From: Eubacterium sp.
GTDB lineage: Bacteria > Bacillota > Clostridia > Oscillospirales > Acutalibacteraceae
DNA: 5,078 bases
Direction: 5' to 3'
NCBI GenBank assembly: GCA_029050995.1
Contig: JAIDLO010000113.1
Location: 1-5,078, forward strand
Below, piece after piece: positions 1-5,078 of the stretch (positions are counted from its first letter, which is position 1; every line of letters begins with the position of its first letter). Under the pieces are notes generated by a model. That model searched no databases. It was not told the origin of the DNA and saw nothing but the letters and a program-made list of their open reading frames with translations. Both the position numbers and the translations under genes were made by a program.

Positions 1-1515
1 ATCAAGATCCTTTGCAATGCTTGTTTTGTAATCGGCTGCATAGATTACAGCTGTTCCGTTTAATTCCTTAGGCGGATTTTCACGAAGCGTATCCATAATC
101 TTCTGCATTTTATCCATTCCTGCAGCACCCTCAAATTCATAGCTTTTAACTGTGTTGCAGTAGTAGCCGAATTCATTGTAAAGATCATCCATAACATCAA
201 CAAGGGATTTACCCTGTGTTTTATAAAATGCAGCCATTTCGCAGATGAGCATAGAAGCAACAACAGCGTCCTTATCTCTTGCGTGCGTTCCTGCAAGGTA
301 GCCATAGGATTCTTCAAAGCCCATTACGAAGTCGTCAGCTCTGCCCTCTGCTTCAAGATTTGTAATCAGCTCGCCGATATATTTAAAGCCTGTTAAAAGA
401 TTCTTGAAGGTACAGCCGTATTTCTTTGCAATCTCTTCTGCTAAATCTGTTGAAACAAAGGATTTAACAGCAATTGCATTAGGGGAAAGCATACCCTTTT
501 CTTTCTTTTGAGAAAGAAGATAGTTCAGCATCATTGCGCCAACCTCGTTGCCGCTCATAAGCACATATTCGCCGTTTTTGTTCGGAACAGCAATGCCGAC
601 ACGGTCGCAGTCCGGGTCTGTTGCAAGAAGAATATCAGCCTTGATGCTTTCCGTCATTTTAAGCGCACATTCAAATGCCTGCTTGATTTCAGGATTCGGA
701 TACGGGCAGGTTGGGAAATTGCCGTCCGGCAGCTCCTGCTCAGGTACAATATGAATGTTCTCAACGCCGATTCTTTTCAGAATTTCTCTTACAGGCTTGT
801 TGCCTGTTCCGTTAAGAGGTGTATAGATAACGCAAAGGTCTGCGTCTTTGCAGATACCCTTGTTTACGCATTGCTTTTCAACCTCGTCAAGAAATTCATT
901 GATGATGTCCTTGCCTATGTATTCAATAAGTCCGCTCTTTACAGCTTCGTCAAAATCCGTTGTTTTGATGCCTGTAAAATAATCAACCTTCTGGATGAAA
1001 TCATATGTTTCAGCAGCTTCCTCGTCTGTCATCTGATAGCCGTTGCTGTCGTAGCATTTATATCCGTTGTATTTTCCCGGATTGTGTGAAGCTGTTAAAA
1101 TAATACCGCTTGATGTTTTGAATCTTCTGATTGCATAGGAAAGGCACGGTGTCGGCTCAAGCTCATCATAAAGATAAACTTTGATTCCGTTTGCAGCTAA
1201 AACCTTTGCTGCTTCCTTTGAAAAATATTCGCTTTTGATTCTTGAATCATAGCCGATTGCAATGCTTGGGTTTTCGTAGTTTTTGTTCAGGAAATCAGCA
1301 AGTCCCTGTGTTGCCTGGCAAACCGTGTAATAATTCATTCTGTTTGTGCCTGCACCGATAACGCCTCTTAAGCCTGCTGTGCCGAATTCAAGGCATCTGT
1401 AAAATCTGTCTGCTATTTCCTCTTCATTGCCTTTGATATCTTCAAGCTCCTGAATTAAATCGGGATCAATAACAGCTTTTTCAAGCCATTCATTATAAAG
1501 CGCATTGATATTCAT
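1..1515 (-). CDS. pgcA: Phosphoglucomutase/phosphomannomutase (alpha-D-phosphohexomutase), 3' end cut by window
   Basis: This cytosolic enzyme interconverts hexose 1-phosphate and 6-phosphate (glucose, possibly mannose), linking glycolysis to glycogen, cell-wall and nucleotide-sugar synthesis. Reading leftward from ATG 1515-1513 gives 505 codons without a stop, running off the window edge. Visible motifs are GTAGLRG (residues 45-51), the active-site loop TASHNPGKYNGYK with the phospho-accepting serine at residue 143, the Mg-binding loop DPDCDR (300-305; Asp300, Asp302, Asp304), and the sugar-specificity loop GFEESYG (399-405). The order and spacing match the PgcA/YhxB-type family, whose members are roughly 560-580 residues. 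About 60-75 residues, including the C-terminal phosphate-binding domain, therefore lie outside the window. The start is supported by AAGGAG (1529-1524) eight bases upstream. It is divergent from comM, with its own promoter at 1546-1574. Family assignment is secure; substrate preference (glucose versus mannose or pentose) is not determined, and the symbol is by analogy to Bacillus. Confidence 0.95.
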   Translation of the reverse strand, partial: MNINALYNEWLEKAVIDPDLIQELEDIKGNEEEIADRFYRCLEFGTAGLRGVIGAGTNRMNYYTVCQATQGLADFLNKNYENPSIAIGYDSRIKSEYFSKEAAKVLAANGIKVYLYDELEPTPCLSYAIRRFKTSSGIILTASHNPGKYNGYKCYDSNGYQMTDEEAAETYDFIQKVDYFTGIKTTDFDEAVKSGLIEYIGKDIINEFLDEVEKQCVNKGICKDADLCVIYTPLNGTGNKPVREILKRIGVENIHIVPEQELPDGNFPTCPYPNPEIKQAFECALKMTESIKADILLATDPDCDRVGIAVPNKNGEYVLMSGNEVGAMMLNYLLSQKKEKGMLSPNAIAVKSFVSTDLAEEIAKKYGCTFKNLLTGFKYIGELITNLEAEGRADDFVMGFEESYGYLAGTHARDKDAVVASMLICEMAAFYKTQGKSLVDVMDDLYNEFGYYCNTVKSYEFEGAAGMDKMQKIMDTLRENPPKELNGTAVIYAADYKTSIAKDLD

Positions 1516-1545
1516 AAATTTTACTCCTTCATATTTGATAGTTCT

Positions 1546-1574
1546 ATTTTAATATTATTAAAATCAGTTGTCAA
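1546..1574 (-). promoter_or_regulatory. Predicted sigma-A promoter of the phosphoglucomutase gene
   Basis: On the minus strand a perfect -35 box TTGACA (1574-1569) is followed by a 17-base spacer and a -10 box TAAAAT (1551-1546). Both fit the housekeeping consensus. Transcription would start near 1539 and give a leader of about 24 bases containing the AAGGAG site at 1529-1524. The -35 box shares bases 1569-1573 with the -35 box of the opposing comM promoter. This is predicted from sequence only. Confidence 0.75.
1547..1563. repeat. Perfect 17-bp AT-only palindrome in the divergent intergenic region
   Basis: The arms TTTTAATA (1547-1554) and TATTAAAA (1556-1563) are exact reverse complements around the single base T1555. 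The palindrome covers most of the phosphoglucomutase -10 box and part of its spacer, which is where an operator could act. It has no GC base pairs, so it is a poor hairpin terminator. Such an element can arise by chance in an AT-rich region, so operator function is only a possibility. Confidence 0.45.
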
Positions 1575-1596
1575 TATTCTTGTAATTTGATATAGT
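1568..1596 (+). promoter_or_regulatory. Predicted sigma-A promoter of comM
   Basis: TTGTCA (1568-1573) matches the -35 consensus at five of six positions. It is followed by exactly 17 bases and TATAGT (1591-1596) as the -10 box, which matches at five of six. Transcription would start near 1603, giving a leader of about 30 bases with an AGAGG ribosome binding site at 1621-1625, seven bases before the ATG at 1633. Transcription would cover comM and the adjoining LUD gene. The -35 box lies on the same bases as the -35 box of the divergent phosphoglucomutase promoter. Confidence 0.7.
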
Positions 1597-1632
1597 ATTA
1601 TTTACAAACTATTTTTATGCAGAGGTAATGCT

Positions 1633-3159
1633 ATGTTCGCAAAGGCTAAAAGTCTTGGAATATTCGGAATGAACAGCTTTTCGGTTGTTGTTGAGGCTGA
1701 TTTAAGCAGCGGTCTGCCGCGCTTTGATATTGTCGGCTTGCCCGATGCTGCCGTTAAGGAAAGCAGGGAAAGGGTAAGGGCAAGTATAAAAAACTGCAAT
1801 TTTGAATTTCCCGTTTCCCGTATAACTGTTAATATTGCGCCTGCTGATGTCAAAAAAGAAGGCCCGATTTATGATTTGCCTATCGCTGTTGCAATTTTAA
1901 AGGCTACGGGGCAGATTAAAGCAGATATCAGCGATTATGCCTTTATCGGCGAGCTTTCGCTGGATGGCGAGGTAAGGGGCTGCAACGGTGTTCTGCCTAT
2001 GCTTCTGAAAGCAAGGGAGGAGCATATCGGTTCTGTTTTTGTTCCTTATGACAATAAAACGGAAGCCAGTGTTGTAAACGGAATTGATGTTTTTCCCGTT
2101 AAAACTATTTATGAAATTCTAAGGCATTTAAGCGGTGAATGTATGGTTTCTCCGTGTTACCAGAGTGTTGAGCATTTGACTACAGAGGATGAAATGCTTG
2201 ATTTTGAAGATGTTAAGGGACAGAAAAACGCAAAGCGTGCGCTTGAAATCGCCGCAGCAGGCGGTCATAATTGTATTATGATTGGTCCTCCCGGTACAGG
2301 TAAATCTATGCTTGCAAAGCGCCTGCCGTCTATTCTTCCCGAAATGTCCTTTGATGAACAGCTTGAAACAACAAAGCTTTATTCCATAGCAGGGGAACTG
2401 CCGAATGGTGTTCAGCTTATAACGAAAAGACCGTTCAGAAGTCCGCATCATACCATATCGGCGCAGGGGCTTGCAGGCGGTGGGCATAATTTGCGCCCGG
2501 GCGAAATCAGCCTTGCGCATAACGGCGTTATGTTTATGGATGAATTTCCTGAATTTGACAGACGGTCAAAGGAATCTCTCCGCCAGCCGCTTGAGGATGG
2601 AAGAATTACGATAACCCGAACGGGCGGTTCCGTTTCCTATCCGTCAAATCTTATGGTGGTTGCTGCAATGAATCCCTGCCCGTGCGGATATTATGGGCAT
2701 CCGACAAGGCAGTGTACCTGCACGGAGGCGGCAAGAAAACGATATCGTGATAAGGTAAGCGGACCTATTTTAGACAGAATTGATCTGCATATTGAGGTTG
2801 AGCCTGTTGATTATGAAAAGCTATCTTCAAAGAACAAAGAGGAAACCTCTGCCGAAATCAGAAAAAGAGTAAACAGAGCAAGAGAAATTCAGCGCAAACG
2901 CTTTGCGGGTACGGATATATCCTGCAATGCAAAAATGAGTCCTAAGGTTACGAAGGAATTCTGCGTTTTAACGGAAGAAGCGTCTAATCTTTTGAAATTA
3001 AGCTTTGATAAGCTTGGTTTGTCTGCAAGGGCATATGATAAAATTTTAAGAATAGCACGAACGATTGCTGATTTGGAGGAAAGCGAAAGCATAGAGCTTT
3101 CCCATGTTGCAGAGGCAATTCAGTTCAGAAGCTTAGACAGAAAATATTGGAGTGATTAA
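1633..3159 (+). CDS. comM: ComM/YifB family AAA+ ATPase (Mg-chelatase-like)
   Basis: This is a full-length 508-residue member of the YifB/ComM family. In Vibrio, ComM is a hexameric helicase that promotes branch migration during homologous recombination of transforming DNA; the role in Firmicutes is less well tested. Residues about 20-140 form the ChlI/Lon-S16-like N-terminal domain (GLPRFDIVGLPDAAVKESRE at 27-46). Residues about 190-395 form the AAA+ core, with Walker A GPPGTGKS (218-225), Walker B VMFMDEF (299-305), a sensor-type Asn347 and the conserved LDRID (380-384). Residues about 403-500 form the Mg-chelatase C-terminal domain with a sensor-2-like LSARAYDK (463-470). Four cysteines (349, 351, 361, 363) are the family's probable zinc site. 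The start has AGAGG seven bases upstream. No integral cobalamin or chlorophyll pathway genes lie nearby, so a metal chelatase role is unlikely despite the domain name. It is followed after one base by the LUD gene. Confidence 0.95.
   Translation: MFAKAKSLGIFGMNSFSVVVEADLSSGLPRFDIVGLPDAAVKESRERVRASIKNCNFEFPVSRITVNIAPADVKKEGPIYDLPIAVAILKATGQIKADISDYAFIGELSLDGEVRGCNGVLPMLLKAREEHIGSVFVPYDNKTEASVVNGIDVFPVKTIYEILRHLSGECMVSPCYQSVEHLTTEDEMLDFEDVKGQKNAKRALEIAAAGGHNCIMIGPPGTGKSMLAKRLPSILPEMSFDEQLETTKLYSIAGELPNGVQLITKRPFRSPHHTISAQGLAGGGHNLRPGEISLAHNGVMFMDEFPEFDRRSKESLRQPLEDGRITITRTGGSVSYPSNLMVVAAMNPCPCGYYGHPTRQCTCTEAARKRYRDKVSGPILDRIDLHIEVEPVDYEKLSSKNKEETSAEIRKRVNRAREIQRKRFAGTDISCNAKMSPKVTKEFCVLTEEASNLLKLSFDKLGLSARAYDKILRIARTIADLEESESIELSHVAEAIQFRSLDRKYWSD
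3149..3152 (+). promoter_or_regulatory. Ribosome binding site that fixes the LUD gene start
   Basis: GGAG at 3149-3152 lies inside the last codons of comM, eight bases before ATG 3161. This is ideal spacing for that ATG. It overlaps the alternative GTG at 3152, which it therefore cannot serve. The arrangement suggests that ribosomes finishing comM can re-initiate on the next gene. Confidence 0.75.
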
Positions 3160-3160
3160 G

Positions 3161-3805
3161 ATGAATAATACGATCAAAAAAGCAATGGAAAATCTTGAAA
3201 GAAACGGCATAAAGCCTTTCTTTGTTGAAACGAAGGAAGAGGTTGTTCCTCTTGTAAAATCGCTTGTTCCCGAGGGAAGCTCCGTGTCCTGCGGCGGAAG
3301 TGTAACGCTGAATGAAACAGGCGTGTTTTCCCTGCTCGAAAGCGGTTGCTATGATTTTATAGACCGCCGTGGGCTTGAGGGCGAGGCACTGAGAGATTGC
3401 TATGTAAAGGCATTTGGCTGTGATGCTTATTTTTGTTCTTCAAATGCTGTTACGGAAAATGGCGAGCTTTATAATGTAGACGGCAATTCAAATCGAGTTG
3501 CCTGCATTGTTTTCGGTCCAAGGCAGGTTATTATGGTTGTCGGCATCAACAAAATCGTACCTGATGTAAATGCCGCAATTCAAAGATTAAAGGAATGTGC
3601 AGCTCCGCCGAATACAAAGCGCTTAGGCTGTAAGACACCTTGCGCTGTAACAGGGCATTGCATAAGCCTTGATACTGAAAATCCGCTTATGTGTGATGGC
3701 TGCAGAAGTCCGCAGCGTATCTGCTGCAATTATGTTGTAACTGCCCAGCAAAGGCACAAAGACAGAATTAAGGTCATTCTTGTCAATGAGGAATTGGGTT
3801 ATTAA
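3161..3805 (+). CDS. LUD-domain protein (LutC/DUF162-like 'lactate utilization protein') with Cys-rich C-terminus
   Basis: The product is 214 residues and soluble, with no signal peptide or membrane segment visible. The LUD fold occupies most of the chain. Recognisable family signatures are GGSVTLNETGV (45-55), the block AVTENGELYNVDGNSNRVA (96-114), and FGPRQVIMVVGINKIV (118-133). In Bacillus, LUD proteins LutB and LutC belong to the L-lactate oxidation complex LutABC. Here no LutA or iron-sulfur LutB partner is adjacent, so the protein belongs to the stand-alone clostridial LUD group, whose reaction is not firmly known. A C-terminal cluster of seven cysteines (157, 161, 167, 178, 181, 188, 189) could bind a metal or iron-sulfur centre; this is inference. 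ATG 3161 is preferred over the in-frame GTG at 3152 because GGAG (3149-3152) is correctly spaced only for the ATG. The gene begins one base after the comM stop and probably shares its transcript. Confidence 0.88.
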   Translation: MNNTIKKAMENLERNGIKPFFVETKEEVVPLVKSLVPEGSSVSCGGSVTLNETGVFSLLESGCYDFIDRRGLEGEALRDCYVKAFGCDAYFCSSNAVTENGELYNVDGNSNRVACIVFGPRQVIMVVGINKIVPDVNAAIQRLKECAAPPNTKRLGCKTPCAVTGHCISLDTENPLMCDGCRSPQRICCNYVVTAQQRHKDRIKVILVNEELGY

Positions 3806-3834
3806 TTGACAAATCTATACAATAGTATTAGAAT
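3806..3834 (+). promoter_or_regulatory. Predicted sigma-A promoter of the threonine ammonia-lyase gene
   Basis: A perfect TTGACA -35 box (3806-3811) starts at the first base after the LUD stop codon. A 17-base spacer follows, then TAGAAT (3829-3834), which matches the -10 consensus at five of six positions. The expected start near 3841 gives a leader of about 22 bases, too short for a riboswitch, T-box or leader peptide. The gene can therefore be transcribed independently. No terminator hairpin is visible in the gap, so read-through from comM-LUD is also possible. Confidence 0.75.
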
Positions 3835-3850
3835 ATTCAAAAATAATTTA

Positions 3851-3855
3851 AGAGG
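3851..3855 (+). promoter_or_regulatory. Ribosome binding site that fixes the threonine ammonia-lyase start
   Basis: AGAGG at 3851-3855 lies seven bases before ATG 3863. It supports that ATG over an in-frame TTG at 3806, which falls on the promoter -35 box and has no properly spaced Shine-Dalgarno sequence (the nearest GAGG is 14 bases away). Confidence 0.75.
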
Positions 3856-3862
3856 CGAAAAA

Positions 3863-5062
3863 ATGTTAAGTATCGATAAAGTGTATAAGGCATCCCGTGT
3901 TTTAAAAGAAATTATTCGTGAAACAGATATGATTCTTGCTCCGAATCTCAGAAAGGGAACAAATATTTATCTTAAAACTGAAAATCTTCAGGTAACGGGT
4001 TCCTTTAAAATAAGAGGCTCCTATTTTAAAATAAGCCAGCTCAGTGATGATGAAAAGGCAAAGGGTGTTATTGCCTGCTCAGCAGGAAATCATGCGCAGG
4101 GTGTTGCGCTTGCCGCAACCAAAAGCGGTATAAAAAGTTTGATTTGCCTGCCTGATGGAGCGCCGATTTCAAAGGTTGAGGCAACAAAGCGCTATGGTGC
4201 GGATGTATGCCTTGTTAAGGGCGTTTATGATGATGCATATAATAAAGCATTAGAGCTTAAAGACGAGCTTGGCTACAGCTTTATTCATCCGTTTAATGAT
4301 CCGGATGTAATTGCAGGTCAGGGCACAATCGGTCTTGAAATCTTAGATCAGCTTCCGGATGCGGATGCTGTTATTGTTCCGATTGGCGGCGGCGGTCTTA
4401 TCGCAGGTGTTGCTTATACAATCAAGCAGATTAATCCGAATTGTAAGGTTTACGGTGTTCAGGCAGCAGGCGCACCAAGCATGGAGAAATCTATCCTTGA
4501 TGATGAGATTGAAACGCTTTCAAAAGTGCAGACGATTGCGGACGGTATTGCTGTTAAAACGCCGGGCGATTTAACCTTTGATTTGGTTAAGAAGTATGTT
4601 GACGGCATTTATACAGTTACGGATGATGAAATTGCTCTTGCTATTTTAACACTTTTGGAACAGCAGAAGCTTATCTCCGAGGGTGCAGGTGCTGTTCCGG
4701 TTGCGGCAGTTCTTGCAGGCAAAATTCCGGATATAGAGGGCAAAAATGTTTGCTGTCTTGTTTCGGGCGGAAATATTGATGTTACGATTCTTTCAAGAGT
4801 TATTGAGCGTGGTCTTAAAATGAGCGGCAGAAAGGCGAATATAACCATTGCGCTTTCTGATAAACCGGGCCAGCTTTCTGATGTTTCAAACATTATTGCC
4901 GAAACAGGTGCGAATGTTACAAGTGTCAGCTATGACAGCACGGATCTTGATATGAACATAACAGACTGCTATCTTAAAATAGCTGTTGAAACAAGAGATT
5001 ATGCACATATTGTTGCCATTAAACAGGCACTTAAGGATGCAGGCTTTGAGGTCTGCGATTAA
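3863..5062 (+). CDS. ilvA: Threonine ammonia-lyase (threonine dehydratase), medium form with one ACT domain
   Basis: This cytosolic PLP enzyme converts L-threonine to 2-oxobutyrate and ammonia, either as the first step of isoleucine synthesis or in threonine fermentation. The product is 399 residues. The fold-type II catalytic domain spans about 1-315. TGSFKIRG carries the PLP Schiff-base lysine at residue 49, SAGNHAQG (73-80) binds the substrate carboxylate region, GGGG (175-178) is the phosphate-binding loop, and SGGN (301-304) lies at the pyridine-nitrogen end. Residues about 325-399 form a single ACT domain (ITIALSDKPGQLSDVSNIIAETGANV region), pointing to allosteric control by an amino acid. 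The length and single ACT domain match the roughly 400-residue medium form. They differ from the short ACT-less TdcB and from the longer E. coli IlvA with its paired ACT-like region. No ilv or tdc genes are adjacent, so biosynthetic versus catabolic use is open; tdcB would be an equally defensible symbol. The start is set by AGAGG at 3851-3855. Confidence 0.93.
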   Translation: MLSIDKVYKASRVLKEIIRETDMILAPNLRKGTNIYLKTENLQVTGSFKIRGSYFKISQLSDDEKAKGVIACSAGNHAQGVALAATKSGIKSLICLPDGAPISKVEATKRYGADVCLVKGVYDDAYNKALELKDELGYSFIHPFNDPDVIAGQGTIGLEILDQLPDADAVIVPIGGGGLIAGVAYTIKQINPNCKVYGVQAAGAPSMEKSILDDEIETLSKVQTIADGIAVKTPGDLTFDLVKKYVDGIYTVTDDEIALAILTLLEQQKLISEGAGAVPVAAVLAGKIPDIEGKNVCCLVSGGNIDVTILSRVIERGLKMSGRKANITIALSDKPGQLSDVSNIIAETGANVTSVSYDSTDLDMNITDCYLKIAVETRDYAHIVAIKQALKDAGFEVCD

Positions 5063-5072
5063 TACATATAGT
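5045..5072 (+). promoter_or_regulatory. Possible promoter for a gene beyond the window
   Basis: TATAGT (5067-5072) just after the threonine ammonia-lyase stop resembles a -10 box and is identical to the comM -10 hexamer. A weak -35-like TTTGAG (5045-5050) lies 16 bases before it, inside the coding sequence. With only six bases left after it in the window, no downstream gene can be seen, so this is a weak call. Confidence 0.2.
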
Positions 5073-5078
5073 ATAGGC

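Noticed and set aside
60..317. 85-codon minus-strand frame inside the phosphoglucomutase gene
   Set aside because: It is in a different frame from the real gene, whose frame is open and motif-bearing here (GFEESYG); there is no independent support.
508..1089. 193-codon open frame on the plus strand opposite the phosphoglucomutase gene
   Set aside because: It is antisense to a clearly conserved enzyme that carries catalytic motifs in this stretch (DPDCDR at 601-618, TASHNP just at its end). The translation shows no recognisable domain and I see no good ribosome binding site.
1516..1632. Riboswitch or small RNA in the divergent gap
   Set aside because: Predicted leaders are only about 24 and 30 bases long, and I see no GC-containing hairpin or aptamer-like structure.
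2128..2520. 130-codon minus-strand frame opposite comM
   Set aside because: It lies opposite the ComM Walker A region and has low-complexity, Cys/Arg-rich content with no family resemblance.
1633..3159. Magnesium/cobalt chelatase subunit
   Set aside because: The domain name suggests it, but the ChlI/Lon-like N-terminus, 508-residue length and cysteine pairs identify the ComM/YifB family; no tetrapyrrole genes are nearby.
3152..3160. GTG at 3152 as LUD start, overlapping the end of comM
   Set aside because: The GGAG Shine-Dalgarno sequence overlaps this GTG and is correctly spaced only for ATG 3161.
3806..3862. N-terminal 19-residue extension of the threonine ammonia-lyase from TTG 3806
   Set aside because: The stretch is the predicted promoter and leader. 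There is no suitably spaced ribosome binding site for the TTG, and family members begin close to the ATG at 3863.

Overview
The window holds four protein-coding genes with very little spacing. The low-to-moderate GC content (judged by eye), strong GGAG/GAGG ribosome binding sites, near-consensus sigma-A type promoters and the protein families all suggest a Gram-positive anaerobe of the Clostridia. A gut Oscillospiraceae/Lachnospiraceae-like organism is plausible, but the genus cannot be fixed from the sequence. There is no mobile element, CRISPR array, tRNA or rRNA, and no gene-free stretch longer than 300 bases.

Layout: (1) positions 1-1515, minus strand, hold the first 505 codons of an alpha-D-phosphohexomutase (phosphoglucomutase/phosphomannomutase, PgcA-like). 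The gene is cut by the window's left edge. (2) The 117-bp divergent intergenic region 1516-1632 carries two back-to-back promoters whose -35 boxes lie on the same bases, plus a 17-bp AT-only palindrome over the phosphoglucomutase -10 region. (3) Positions 1633-3159, plus strand, encode a complete ComM/YifB family AAA+ ATPase. (4) One base later, 3161-3805 encodes a LUD-domain (LutC/DUF162-like) protein with a cysteine-rich C-terminal segment, very probably translated from the same message. (5) After a 57-bp gap containing a strong independent promoter, 3863-5062 encodes a threonine ammonia-lyase (IlvA/TdcB family) with one C-terminal ACT domain. Sixteen more bases complete the window.

Functionally the genes look like unrelated housekeeping neighbours: sugar-phosphate interconversion, branch migration of recombination intermediates, a possible lactate/redox-linked LUD protein, and threonine deamination to 2-oxobutyrate. 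The only physical coupling is comM-LUD by adjacency and pgm-comM by the shared promoter region. I see no novel multi-gene system. The points most worth a second look are the interlocked divergent promoters, the stand-alone LUD protein with seven clustered cysteines joined to comM, and the separate promoter of the threonine ammonia-lyase.
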